Positions 10,247 to 23,483 of a DNA stretch of 64,000 bases are shown here, one piece after another. The notes beneath the pieces are model-generated. The model did no database searches. It was given only the letters and a program-made list of their open reading frames with translations, and was not told the origin of the DNA. The stretch covers positions 244,772 to 308,771 of the forward strand of contig CAJNOP010000043.1 in NCBI GenBank assembly GCA_905250075.1. The letters are read 5' to 3'. The first letter of the stretch is position 1. The number at the start of each line of letters is the position of its first letter. Both the position numbers and the translations under genes were made by a program. The DNA comes from Rotaria sp. Silwood1. Lineage: Eukaryota; Rotifera; Eurotatoria; Philodinida; Philodinidae.

Positions 10247-13200
10247 ATGCTTCAACATTTATCAACTACTAGTCCTTATGTTTGGTTCGTTACAGATGTT
10301 TTTATTTTCTCTGTTTTATTAATCGTTTTTATATTCTAGTGATTTAAGTCGTGGGCCTATTGAACCAGCAAATCGTATGGCCTCAACACCCACCAACAAA
10401 ATAAATGTTTTACTTGAACAAAAAGAAAGTTTTTCGAAAGTAATTCATGAAATGAATTTCATCATTCGAATTTTTCAAATTTTTTTTTCCATTAGACACG
10501 TACACCTCTTAAACTTCTTGGACCGGATGAAATACCAATCGATATTACTATAACAACAAATGATATTAATGCAAGTCTTCAACCTGTATGGTATACAGAA
10601 CAAACTATTGTTGATGATCACCACGTACAACAAGAAGATAATACATCAACAATTCAAGAAAAATCTCGAACAACCTTAACACGTGCAACATTACCACCAA
10701 AACAAAGTGAAAGTCCATCAATAAGTGAAGATGATGAACTTCCATCAAATCAACCATCATTAATGCATAAATCATTAACATTTACTATTGAACCATCGAT
10801 AAATGTTGATTCACAATCAGATGATTTAGAAAAAGAAAATCTTAATACTGATGATAACAAACCGTCAATCGCAGCAGCCCCATCTGATGAATCATTTCGT
10901 GCACTTGAACATCTCTTAGGTCTTGGTTCATCAACAACTATTCGTGAATCACCTAAACCAAATCATGATACACTTTCATTAACTGTTGTTACACCAACTG
11001 ATATTATTAATTCAACAACAACATCATTACGTATGAGTTATGCACCAAAAACTACAACAGATAATTTACCATTATCACAAGATATTCCAATTATGCCAAT
11101 TATTGAAAGTATAAATTCAACAAATCCACCATCATTTCTTATGGATAACACTGCAAATGAAGAGGAACAAGCATCAACAACAATAAATCAACAAGATTCA
11201 TTTGATAATATTGAAAATAAAACAAATACAGATGATGAAACAGATTTTTCATTTGAATTAAATGATTTTTCGAATAATTCAAAACCTGAATCAATCGTTA
11301 ATGTTCCTGAACCACCAAGTCAACCAATGATTACAATTCGTGCACCAACATGTGCTGACGTTGCTTATCGCGCTTTAATTAAACCACGATCAAGTGCTAG
11401 AATATCTCAACCAGTTAAAGTTGATTCACCATTAGCAACATCAAGTAAAACAAAAATTTCCTTTTCTTTACTTTCATAAAAACAAATCTCTTTCTAGTTA
11501 AACCTCGTTCATCAGCTCCAGCATCACGTATTCTTCGTTCAAGCTGTCGTCGTATATCTACTGATTCTTCATCACAAAATTCAATCGTTCAAGGTAATTA
11601 TTCAATAAGTATAAGAGTCTGAAAGATGCTTGTCTAACAGCAGTCAAACATCGTAGATCAAAAATATTTTGTTATAATATGTGAAATGCTTTCTTATTGC
11701 ATTTCTTGATAAGAATAATGACGAAATATGTTTCAAAATAGATTGATTAAAGCAAACTCCTTGTAATCAGCAAAAGCAGCTACATTGTATTTCATCTTTA
11801 AGTTTCGCAAGGATTGTACTAACAATTTTATCTTCTAGAACAATCACCAGCAAACAACGAATGTTTTGTGAATAATGAAAATGGAACAAATACTGAAAAA
11901 CAAAATGAATTTGTAGAAATTATTAGTGTACTTGAAGAAGATGAAAATGAACAAGAAAAAACAAATTCAATTACATTAAATCTTACTTCATCAAAATCAA
12001 CTGATGAAATTAATCAAAATATGTCTAATCAAATGGAACAAATTTCTACACCAATTAAATCATTAATGCCACTATTATCACGTGAATATACATATAATAC
12101 ACCAAAACGTCGTCAATCACAACGTCGTCGCTCAATGTTAAATTCTTCATCGAATTCATCAATGCTCACTGAACAAACAACTATAAATGAAGAAGAATCT
12201 AAATCACCAACAATACCATCAAAATCAATGTTAAATATTCTTTTAACAAATACAACTGAAACTGAACAAAAATCATTAACAAATATACAAACACTTTCAC
12301 CTGTTCAATCAACAACAAAATCTCCATCAGTCACATCAAAATCAATGTTAGGCATTCTTTTAACAAATCCAACTGATATTGAACAAAGTGTTTTACAAGA
12401 AACATCAATAAGACCATTAAATCGTGTATCAACACGTAAAAGTAAACGTTTATCAACAAATTTAACACCAAGAGTTAGTATTAATCCACTTCATTCATCA
12501 ACACCATCAACAACAAAACGACATAAATCTTTACAAATGGTTTCAATTGGAGAACAAGAACAGGTTTTAACAACTGTTCCACAACACATTAATAACGATG
12601 ATCAAGAAATTGAAATAATACCACTTAATAAAACTGAAGAAAGTATTCAACAACCAAAAACTCCTCGTACAATTGATACTAGTGTTCAAACAACGCCAAG
12701 TCTTAATACATCATCACGTCGTTATTTAAATACAATTGAACAACAAACAACACCAATTGTTCAAATAAATAAATCAAAATCAAGTATTATTATTCATGAA
12801 CAACAACAACAAATATCATCAATGCAAACAGAAATGGTTATGAGCTTACAACGTAATGTACGTTTTCAATTAACACCAACAACTGATGCACGTTTAGTTG
12901 AAAAAGAAAAACTTGAAGAAACTTTACGTGGTTTAAAACCAGATATTATCATTAATCCAATACCAATTATAACTCTACCAAAACAAGAAACTGTTAAATC
13001 AGTTAAATCTATTCGAACGAAAAAAAATTCTAAAGCAAATAAAAAAGTAGTTACAATGAAAAAGAAAAAAGTCATATCAGTAAGTTTTAGATTTTCTTGT
13101 TCTAATCATATAATCTTCTTTTCCTATTTAGAATAAGAAATCACAAGTGAAAAAACCTTTAAAACGACTTTCACCAACAAAAGTTTTAAAGAAAAAACCT

Positions 13201-14425
13201 GAAAGTACTCGAACAAAAAAACGTTCTCAACGAAAACGACTTAATCTTGAAGTTACAATTGAACCAGCTGCTAAACGTACTAAAACTTCAAAACCCATTC
13301 AAAGTAAGTCTTTAACATATAAACCTTCAGTTATCTCACCTACTATTCTATTTAGTTCCTTTACCATCATTGACTCCACCAAAAACACGAACTGCTTTAA
13401 CAAATAATAAAAAACATAAGTCTGAATCAGTTGAACGACATGCTAAACCACCAACTGTTCCAAAAACTAATAAACAAAACAAATCTGAACAAAAACGACG
13501 TGCTTCGAAAAACAATAAGACTGAATTAGTTAAACAAGAACAACCAAAAGCTTTAACAAACAATAATAATAATAATAAACGTGAATCAATGAAACGACAA
13601 CGAAGTACTTCTGCTAAGAATAAAGCTCAATCAAGTGCTTCTGAACACAATAAGCCTGAACCGATTAAACAAAAACGAAATGCCATGAAGAAGAATGCAT
13701 CAGAATTAAGTACTCGGGAAAAGAAGAAGCCTGAACCGATTGAACAAAAACAACATATTTCGGAAAAGAATAAAGCCGAACCTGTTAAACAAACACGAAG
13801 TGCTTCAAAACAGAAAAAATCAGAAGCAAGTGCATCGGAAAATAAACCTAAACCAATCGAACAAAAACGACGTGCTTCAAAGAAGAATACAACTGCATCA
13901 AGCTCTTTGGAAAAGAGCAAATCGGAACCAGTTAAACTAACACGAGCTGCCTCGAAAAACAAGAAATCTGAACCAATTGAACGACCAGTAGAAATAACTG
14001 TTGAACCAAAAATTACTGAATTAATAATTAAAACAAGAAAACGTCGATTGGAAAGTGTTGAAAAAAATGAAGCATCGAAAAAGAAAGTTGAAATTCAAAA
14101 CATTGAAGTAAATCAAGATGAACGACAAAAGGTAAAAAAATTTCTTTTTATTATAAATTTAATATTGAATTTCTTTATAATGATTAGATGGAAGAATTAA
14201 CTGTTGCTGAACTTAAATCTCGATTAAATAAACATAAAGAAGATATACCAAAACGTGCGAAGAAAGCTGATCTTATCGCTTTACTTATGAAAATAGAGAC
14301 GAATTTACTTAAAGGTAAGTTGCTATTAAAATAAAAATATTGTTTTCATTTGCTTGTCTTTGATAGAACGAAAAGAAGTTGAAGCACCAATTGTTAAGTC
14401 AACCCGCCGCCGCCACAAGAAATAA
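10247..14425 (+). CDS. Large basic SAP-domain nuclear protein
   Basis: Nine exons keep frame: 10247-10284, 10340-10439, 10496-11444, 11498-11593, 11839-13079, 13132-13303, 13356-14131, 14188-14314 and 14367-14425, giving 1185 residues. Only the small first exon is uncertain. The N-terminal half is Ser/Thr/Asn-rich and acidic. The middle has a repeated SMLNILLTN / SMLGILLTN motif and basic RRQSQRRRS stretches. Near the end, about six copies of a KPEPIEQKRRASKKN-like unit form a basic repeat. Residues ~1125-1166 (ELTVAELKSRLNKHKEDIP...KADLIALL) are a SAP motif, a helix-extension-helix fold that binds AT-rich DNA. The protein ends KSTRRRHKK. Composition predicts a disordered chromatin or spindle-associated protein. 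I do not recognise an orthologue; a NuSAP-like role is only a guess. Confidence 0.8.
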
Positions 14426-17390
14426 ATTTCTTGTTTAATAGTTCAATTTATTTTTTATTATATTATTGCATTTCGTTATTGTTAATATTTGATTATTTAC
14501 TCTAGATGTTTGTTTTGTATATTTTGTATAGATATTCATGTAAATTCTATTGAGCTTGAGTTCATAACTTGTTTGTCTATCTATATTAGATTTAGTGTTG
14601 TTGCTTATCTTGATTGAAAAAAAAATCTCAATAATATTGTAGTTATATTTTCTTTTTTTTTCGTTGTTGTCCTATGTGTTCTCGTATGTTTGAATATCGT
14701 CTTAGTTTTCTGAAAATAATGTATTATTATACATGACATGATTTAATAAATTTAGCTCAACTATGGGCTAGAACAAAAATAAAAAACGATCGATATTTAT
14801 GTTCTGTTTTGTTGATAATAAGAAAGGATACGGATTGATAACTGTTGAAATTAGTTTCTTCGAGAAATTTCATTGCTTTTATATTAAAAACTTGCGTAAG
14901 GTATCTAAACATGAGCTCTGATACAATTAGTTATATTGCATTTATTAGTGCTGTTTACAGCTTGATTAAGGCAGTTGATGATAGTCACATGTAAATTGAA
15001 CGTGACTGTTGATCATAATCAGCTCTTGTTATACATCTATCTCATGAGCAACAGGGTTATTGTCATATGCATTTATAGCACTTTTTTATAGGTTCAAAAT
15101 GATATAAAAAATTGAAGAAAAAAACACTGATCAGTCAAAGAAATTCCGATGACATTATCGATAAGAAAATTACAAGTTCGGCGAAAAAATTATATTATAT
15201 TGTGAATCAGCATCCAAATTTAAGTTCACTTGCTAGTACTTCAAAGTGAAAAATTCATCCCTAGATTCTTCTAGAGTTGCGTCAAACAAAAAATTTCATG
15301 AAAATTCTGTTTTTATTCATTATCCATCTTCTACTAGTAGTTCAAAATGTGATGTTGATTCAAAGTGCTATATTAGTGTCTAGCCAAGTCATAATTTCCT
15401 TATCACAATCTACTGAGTATCAGTGAAAAATAGACTCAAAATTTTGTCTTGAAAATAGTATTCTGGGCAATTCTTTGAGTGAGTAGTACTTGTTTCTCGA
15501 TGTGTTCATACCAATTTCTAACTCTTGAAAAGCACTATTGCACTATATAATGACGGTTATTGACTATTTCAATCAACCTATGTTCAGTTCAAATAAGGAC
15601 TATGTAACTGAATCTACCAGAACTCACTTTCGGTTCGGTATAGAAGAAATCAAATTTCTTGAGATGGTCTATTTCAATAGTTAGTGACAATCCTCCTTTT
15701 CAGTTTAGTTAACAATTGATTTATTTTGATCTTTAGATACTACTCTCTGATGATAAATTTTCATTAAAAAAATATTTATCTCGAAACGTCATAAAGAATG
15801 TCTCTTTTTCTGTTGACTAACGATAGTAATTCTTTTCTTTTGTGTCTTAAGTATAAAGGACAATATGGTAAAATCTTCGTTTTTTCATTCAGCTATGTTT
15901 GTAGTTCATGTTGATATAGTAAAGGCTTTTGAAATACACTGTGAACATTCAACAACATTTTCATTTTTGCGAAAGTCATTCACAAATCAACACAACAGAG
16001 AAAAGTCAGCAAGCTCAGAAAGAACTTCATTCAGTTATTAATCAATTTCAATAGTACACTTTGGTTCTTTTAAAATAGAGGATCAGAACAATGAGCATGC
16101 AAAAAGCAAAAGTGAAAGTAAATATGTCATCAATTCAAAGATCAATCTTTGTATATGGATATAAGCTAGTAATGAGAAAGTTGAATTTAGTTTGTTTAAT
16201 ATTGCAGTACATCCAACAAAAAAGTATGATTGAATAAGAAAAATGTATTACTGTTGATTTGCTATACTTTCATCCATCATTGGAGAAAAGTTTAGAAAAT
16301 AATTCACTGTAGAAAAAAATTTGTATTTATTAATTCGAGTAAAGAAATGTTTCTCTTGTAGTAATGAGAGTATAAACTTGGTACAAAGCTACTATTAATT
16401 GCTGATTAATAGAAATTATTATATGTCGTCTTTTTGAGTATTAAGCCGATCGATTTCTCTTTCATTTTTTCTGAATGTTTTAGTGAAAAAGAGAAAACAT
16501 TTGTAATTTATATAATAGAATTAATGGAAATTCTTGGTTTAAAGATGATCAAAATGAAGTATATGATAAGTCCTAATTAAACACAGCTACAGCAAAATAT
16601 CGTAAGACATTAGGTTTTCATGAAAAACATTTGCCTTTTGATCAATCTACTATAACACCATGCTTTTGCTTAGATTGATCAGATTTAGGGTAGTTGATGA
16701 ACAAAAACAAACAGTAAAGCGCTAGAGAAAAACGAAAATTTTTCAAAATCGAAGGATTAATTTCTCGCTTGGAATACGTTTGACTATCTTAGGATTCGAA
16801 TGGAATCTAAATTGATAAAGATCTGCAATACGTTGCATCAAAGGTTTAATAATTCTGATCATGTATCGGTGAATTTGTGAAAAAAAGAATCAGACTTGAC
16901 TAAATTAAATAATTTTTTCTCAATATTCAACAAATAATTATCGGATTTGATGCCATGTTTTCTTTGTCAATATTTCTAAAGAACAGACAACGAAAAAAAA
17001 AATTAAAAAAATTTGATTCGATCATATCAAACAAAGACTCCAAGGTATATTTTAAAATGTGACGCTAACTGATAAACCTCCGTTTTCCTTCCTTCGATAT
17101 TGACTCCATCAGAGGTCACTAATGAGCACATATCCTCATAAGAATTGATTGGTTCTTTTATCCCGACATAGTTTTATTTTCGCTTGCTTGTCTTCGTCGT
17201 CTTACCTCTGTCTGATCAAGTATATATCAATTAGTCAATGGATTAAAATTAACTTTTTTTTGTAAATGTTTCTATATTTTACTTTTTTTTAGATTGCCAA
17301 ATATTGTAATATCGTGTTTAATTACTATTGAATAAAAGTGAGTCATGAATTTTTTATTATTTTTTAAATCATTTGTTATTCTTTATCTAG
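14426..17390. other. Long intergenic region with one possible gene relic
   Basis: About 3 kb of AT-rich DNA with no confident gene. At 16515-16680 one frame reads NGNSWFKDDQNEVYDKS, a stop, then LNTATAKYRKTLGFHEKHL and more, ending at a second stop, which suggests a decayed exon. The last 50 bases hold a splice-like GTGAGT (17339) and TTTATCTAG directly before the POMP start, consistent with a 5' UTR intron or a trans-splice site. Confidence 0.4.
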
Positions 17391-17765
17391 ATGGATACAT
17401 CAAGTTATACTGGTTTACCAAATAAACTTTTTCAAGGTTTAACATCAGTTAAATCAACATTAACAACTGGTCATATTCTTGAAAAATCCGAAAAAACATT
17501 TATTGAAAAAAATGATAGATTTCATCATCATATGGCACGTAGTGTTTTAGGTATTCAAGCACCATTAAAATTACAAACAGAATTACAAATAGCTAATAAA
17601 CTTGGTCGTCTTCCATGTTTACCAAGTTCACGTTTAATGGTTGATGTATTACGTGGTACAAATGAAGATATTTCATTTGATGATATATTAAATAATCCAT
17701 ATGAATTTGGTGAACGTCAAGTAGATCCACATTTAGCTATGGATAAACAAGATCAATTATTTTAA
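17391..17765 (+). CDS. POMP: Proteasome maturation protein POMP/Ump1
   Basis: A single coding exon of 124 residues. POMP chaperones assembly of 20S proteasome half-mers, binds beta subunits and is the first substrate of the finished particle. Family hallmarks are LEKSEKTF, the GIQAPLKLQTEL block, the RLPCLPSSRLMVDVLRG block and the FDDILNNPYE block, which line up with the human protein in order. The N-terminus is about 20 residues shorter than in human, where the family is poorly conserved. The ATG follows a TTTATCTAG acceptor directly, so the 5' UTR is either spliced or added by a spliced leader. IFRD starts 132 bases downstream on the same strand. Confidence 0.93.
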   Translation: MDTSSYTGLPNKLFQGLTSVKSTLTTGHILEKSEKTFIEKNDRFHHHMARSVLGIQAPLKLQTELQIANKLGRLPCLPSSRLMVDVLRGTNEDISFDDILNNPYEFGERQVDPHLAMDKQDQLF

Positions 17766-17853
17766 AAGAAAAAATAATGAAAAACTGATTAAACCAGAAT
17801 CGAAGTTTTTTTTATAAAATAAAAAACAAAACGTTAAAACGTGTTTTTTTTCG

Positions 17854-17873
17854 CTTTCTTTTTGTTCTTGTAG
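17854..17873 (+). promoter_or_regulatory. Candidate acceptor for trans- or cis-splicing before IFRD
   Basis: Between the POMP stop and the IFRD ATG, an A-rich stretch with ATAAAATAAAAAAC (possible poly(A) signal) is followed by a long pyrimidine run ending TTGTTCTTGTAG at 17873, 24 bases before the ATG. This is the order expected at an operon junction resolved by spliced-leader trans-splicing, which is known in bdelloids. No donor is evident in the 132-base gap. The role is inferred. Confidence 0.45.
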
Positions 17874-17897
17874 ATATGTATGATTAAAAATTAAATT

Positions 17898-20800
17898 ATG
17901 CCAAAACATTTAAAAAAAGGTGAAAAATTATTTTTTTATGAAAAAGTTTTTTTTTTTATAGAAAATAATATGTTTATATTAAAGATCGACGTTCTCGTAA
18001 TGCACCGAATAAAACATCTAAAACAGAGGTGGATGATGATGCACCAGATGATGATGCTTTAAGTGTTTGTTCAAATATTTCTGATGCAACAAGTATTTAT
18101 GATGAAGTTGAAGGTAAAAGAAAAAAGAATGAAGAGGAATTATCTCAATTGATAGGTTTTATCATTTAGCTAGCGTTTCAACAGCAACTAGTGTGATTCT
18201 ATCATCGGATAATCTTGATGAAAAACTTGATTCTGCAATTGAAGAACTTCGAAATAAAGAGTAAGATGAATTGATGTGAATTTTAGATAGAATCTGTCGG
18301 ATCCGAAATTCTGGGACTCGGTCGAACCGCAATTTGACACTCTTAATGGAGGTTTTCTCAGCGAAAGTGGAATCACCACAAAGATACGAGATCCTTTTCT
18401 TCCGGTTTCTCTATTTGGTGACTAGCGCACTCTTCGTATTTCTTGTACGACTAGCGTTGATCGAGTTCGAAATTTTTGAATTCGGCCCCAACTCGACGAG
18501 TTCTAGTCACTGAATGGATGAGTTTCTCTCAGCATTTTATTAGTATCTTCGTCAAAGTCCATGGCTTCGACTTGAATTTTTTACTAGAAGATTCTACGTT
18601 CAGTTATCTATAAATTCATTTAAAATGTTTTAGCACAACAACTACCAAAGAAGCATTCTCAATTGAAGACTATAAAAACACGCACGTGTAATATTATCTT
18701 ATCGTTTTTTATCCTCTTAATTGTCAGATGGGAAAGATACAAATAAATCTAATCATTTTTTCACAAGCTCTTGTGAATATTAAATTGAATTTTATTTGTA
18801 TGCTTTCATAAGTACAGAATCAGGCTTTTTCTTATATAAAAATTTCGATTAATATTAACGTCACTTTGAAATGATGTGTTGTCAAGCCTACGCTACAGTT
18901 TGATATGAAATTTAAATTGGGTGAAAATGAGTGAGATGAGAATATGAGTTGGTACGCCTAACAGTTTTCTTTGTCACGACTATTTTTGACTCCTGTACGG
19001 ATAGTATATAAGTTAGCAGAGGAAGATTTCCTCTATCTAATGGTGTATATATCATGGAATTCTATGTCGTACCGCTGAAATGTTAATCGAGGGCGTCATC
19101 CATCCATCGACTTTCTAATATTTCGAAATAAAACTTCCTAAAACATACATCCTTAGCCAGAGGAATTGTTTCGCTGCAAATCTGCTTGTACTCCGTGCGT
19201 AGGTCAAAATCTTATAGGTATCTTGTGGCATGAATGCATCGGTATGCTTTTCAAACATCCTTAACTAACGATGACAAATATGACTACACGCATACGTAAT
19301 GAGAATAGCATATAGAGCTAAAGGGTTACAAAATTCTTTTGATATATGTTCCTAGAGAATTGAACGGAGAATTTTCATTAAAAAAACTCCAGTTCAGATG
19401 ATAGATATTGATGAAGATATCGAAAACATATTCAAGAGGCCCATTTTTTTCTGAGGTTCCATTTGAAAATAAAAATTTGATTAATTGTTTTTTCACAAAT
19501 TTTAGTTTAAAAACACGTGAACATGGTTTGCATACACTTCAAGTTTTATTCTCACAAAAATATCTTCCAGATCAAGTTGCTGCTCGGTATATATTATATT
19601 TATATAAAAATATAAAGATATCAATTATTTTTTTGATTTTTGTAGAAGTGAAAATATAATTGAACAATTGATAGCATGTTTAAAAAAAGGAAGTGAATCC
19701 GAAGGAAAATTAGCAGCTATTGTTACTTCATTGTTTTGTATTCAACTTGGTGAACCTAATGATGATTTATATGTAAAATTTCGGGATGCAATTATGCCAA
19801 CATTACGAGATGAAACTAAATCTTTATCATTAAGAACAAGTGTATGTTTATTTAATTTACAAAATAATATTTGTTTTTTTTTGGCTTTGTGTATAGTATG
19901 CTCAAGCAGTTGGTATAATTTGTTTTATTACTAGTGAAGATATATCCGTAAGAATAAATTAGTACATAAATTGAAATATTGATTTGTATTTAACTTTACT
20001 TTAAGGCTACAGTTGATTTAATGAAATCATTAGAAATAATTTTTTCGAAATCATATTTACTTAATGATGGAACTACACCTATCTTAGCACGTGATCTTCC
20101 AGAATTACACACAGCAGCACTTTCGTCCTGGTGTCTTCTTTTATCAACAATGCCTAATAATTATGCTCATGATTTAATACGAATGTAAGTTAATTTGATT
20201 AGTGGAATAGGGAAGGTTCTCAAGTGATAAATCATTTTTAAGTTGGGACTGTATTCAATCAATAGGATTCAGTGAATAAGCAAATATTCTAGAGTGGTTA
20301 GAGCTGCTGGATCCTTGTTGCTAGGATATCGAATTTTTAGTGGCTTGAAAATCGAAGCTCCACAGAAAAAAGACTATTAAGCATTCGAAAATTCAGCAGC
20401 TATAACGATCTGAGAAGACTTACTCATTAGGCCGTATCGATTGAATATAGTTCCAACTTGAAAGCAATTGATCACTTAGGGACCTTTTCTCATGGACTGA
20501 CCTAATATAGATTTTTCATGGCAGTTAAAAATACACTAAAAATGTTGTTGTTTTCAAATATTTTTACATACAAGTCGAACTTCCAGTAGAGACCGTCGGG
20601 TTGGTTTCGATCCCGAATTCGTTGGGCTCTAACTTTGAATCAAGTTCATTAACTTATACAGAATTCAAACCATTTATTGCATGGACTGCTAAAATATTCT
20701 TGTTTTCGCCGTCTGATCTTTTGAAAAATAGACAAATCGCTATTATTACTAGTTTCAAAACTTTTTGAAGTTAACTAATTATTGTCACGAATAGTTAAAC

Positions 20801-23023
20801 TTGCGTGTTCATTTGAGAAATTCGACGAATGATTCTTAGTTAGATTATGAGAAAAAATTCAGAGGTTTTTAAATATCTTGACTTATCACAGGAAGTAATC
20901 AAGTTTTTTTTAGTAATTTCAATCGTGTGAGATAGTCTTATTACTGAAAAGACGAGAAACGTATATAGCACAAATCTTCAAAAACTAAAGAACAGAAATA
21001 CTCTACAAACTCCCGCAATTAAACCCGAAAAACTTCACTAGATATTTTTCCAAAATGAAAGTAGAAAGGAGTCCTTGCTCGGTAGTTGCGTCACTTCTCA
21101 GTTTAATTTTTATATTCTAAATTTTACAATCTGTTTAGTTATGCACCAGAAAAAATTCCTGGACTTATTGAATCAAGTGATGCTGATTTACGTAATCAAG
21201 CTGGTGAAACAATTGCTGTTTTATATGAAATAGCACGAGATATTGATAGTGTATGTAAACTGAAAAACAATGAGAAACAATTTCTAATATTTTATTTAGA
21301 TTTTTGCGGAGCCGCCTGAATCATTATTAATAACATTAGATAAAAAAGCCAATGACAGTGTAAAATATAAAGGAAAAAAAGAAAAACGTTTACAACGTGC
21401 TACTTTTCGTGAAATATATAATTCATTCGAAGTATCAAGAAAAGCTTTTATTTATTTTTTTTAATAAAATTTGACATTTCTTTTTTGAATAGGAAGGTAG
21501 ATCACCTGAATTTACGATTAAATTTGGTCGAGAAGTATTAGAAATACAATCATGGACAGGACGACTTTATTATAATGGTTTTAGTAATTTATTAGGCGCT
21601 GGTATGAATGTGCACTTAAAAGAAAATGGATTTCTCCGTTCAGTTTTTAATTTGGATGATGTTGCAGTTGAAGAAGGTCAAAAAGCGAAAGGCAATCGAT
21701 TCGAACGAGTATGTTTTTTTAGCAATGATTAAAGAACCCTACCGGACTAGATGATCATCCTTCACTTGAAAAGCCATTTATATCATTTTGTAGAACAATA
21801 CATGCCGCATCAAATGGTATATAGACAACTAGTTTTTTCGTCAATTTTTAATGTTTTGAGAAGTCATACAACAGATGAAGAATATTACAGCAGTTGTAAG
21901 TGATACGACCAAATATTAGAACTCAGTATGTCTACGCATAATAGCTTACTGAGTACTAGAGACTTTGACATTTTTACTAGCTTCTATAATTTCTGGATTT
22001 TATGATATTTTGAATTTCTCTTTACTATTCCTGAAAACAAAGGCGATCAACCGTCGACAACAAAACCGTCCAATCAATTTCTAAATGAAGCTAGTTTATC
22101 AATTCGAAAGGAGAAAAAAATAGCTGAATTTTCCGATACTTTTTGAGTAAAAAACTTTCTATTCATTAATAAAAAGTTCATCATGCCCTATCACGTGACA
22201 TATATTAATGACTCAAAAGTGGGAAAAAAATTTCGTTCGAATCTCTCGAAGGTGTAAGGAAATGATTTATCATAAAAATTAGTTTTAATTCTATTTTGTT
22301 CCTTACTATTTTAAATTTCGTGTAGCCGAATGTGGTGAGAGAATTGAGTTCTATTAGATTTAATTTATATTCGGACTTTTATGAGAACGAAAAATTTTGC
22401 ATATTCTTGAAGACCGTCAGAGATCTGACAGCGAAGAAATTGCTTGCCATTGTGGAAAGATCTGCATATGTCAAATCATAGAGCATAATGAACTTATTAT
22501 TAATAAAAAGAAATTGTCATACACAATTTCTAAGAAAGTTACACGGATGATCGCCTTTAGAAGCATTAGAGAAGAATATAAAATATCATATAAGTCAAAA
22601 ATTATAGAAGGCCATAAAAATACTAAGGTTTTGAGTAGCACAAAGGCTATCGTGAGTACTATTAGACATATACAATTGAAAACGAGATAGATCTCTATTG
22701 TAACAACTGTAAACAATAATTTGACGTAGATTTCTTTGAAGACTGAGTCAAATGTTTGGTCATATCACCCGCAATTGTTAGAATATTTCTTACCTGGTAT
22801 ATGACTTCTTAGAAAATCAAAACTTGATAAAAAAAAAGCAATTTCCTATTACAGCATGAGTTGGATAGGTAGCTTTTCAGCTGAAGGATAGTCATCTTAT
22901 CTGACAGTGTCTTTTCTTTTGTTTTTTCAGCAATTAGCAAATAAAGCAGCTTTCAAACTACGTACACAAGCACTGAAAAAGACTCGTGATAATAAGGTTA
23001 CACGTAGCCAACATGATGATTGA
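17898..23023 (+). CDS. IFRD1: Interferon-related developmental regulator (IFRD1/2 family)
   Basis: Eleven exons in frame give 433 residues: 17898-17919, 17985-18113, 18170-18260, 19506-19586, 19646-19841, 19897-19947, 20006-20184, 21139-21250, 21300-21431, 21493-21708 and 22931-23023. IFRD proteins are HEAT/ARM-like helical proteins linked to transcriptional co-regulation and to binding inactive ribosomes. The match runs the whole length: acidic Ser-rich N-terminus (DDDALSVCSNISDATSIYDE), ACLKKGSESEGKLAAIVTSL, SKSYLLNDGTTPILARD, the KRLQRATFREIYNSFE block, the IKFGREVLEIQSW block and the C-terminal NKAAFKLRTQALKKTRD. Length matches human paralogues (about 440-450). Introns 3, 7 and 10 are about 1-1.25 kb, and intron 7 carries a MITE-like element. 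The N-terminal 8-codon exon is the least certain part. Confidence 0.93.
20213..20494. mobile_element. MITE-like fold-back element, copy A, in IFRD intron 7
   Basis: About 280 bases with terminal inverted repeats of roughly 90 bases. The left arm has AAGTGATAAATC, AGTTGGGACTGTATTCAATC and GTTAGAGCTGCTG; the reverse complement of the right arm has TAAGTGATCAATTG, AGTTGGAACTATATTCAATC and TATAGCTGCTG. It encodes no protein. The arms match those of the element at 23812-24380, so they are one family. Confidence 0.7.
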
Positions 23024-23483
23024 TATCATTATTCGCTTTTTTGCTTTATTTTTGTTTTTTTGTTTTTCTTTCGGAAAAAGACACAACAAAGAGATGATAT
23101 ATTAATAAAAAAAAAACTTATGATAATCATATGAATAATATTTTTGTGTTCGATAAAAGATTGAATATTGATTTAGAGAAACAAAATCAAACAGTGATGC
23201 AGAAGAGCAACAAAAAAAAGGAAGAAAATGCTATATTTTGCTTTTGTTATTGTGTGTATATAGTTTTTCTATTGCGGATTTATTCTTGATATATGAAATG
23301 CGCGTTTTTTTGTTTGCTTCATCTGACATTTATTTCGTACTTGTATTTTCTATTCGAATGATTGTTGTATATTGCAAACCTTGAAATTTAACTCAGGTGT
23401 TTCATGCTGTTTCGTTCTATTTTCGTTTAAAAAAAAAATAAAGTTTATATAATAATGTCTTGTTTTTTTTTTGTTCAGTATGT

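Noticed and set aside
14775-14910. Cold-shock-domain-like frame (NKKGYGLIT)
   Set aside because: Only a short match, without the preceding Lys-Trp-Phe motif or the FVH segment; about 48 codons between stops is within chance.
22397-22690. 97-codon open frame inside IFRD intron 10
   Set aside because: It needs a non-ATG start, has no recognisable domain and lies in a spliced intron; the Cys cluster alone is not enough.
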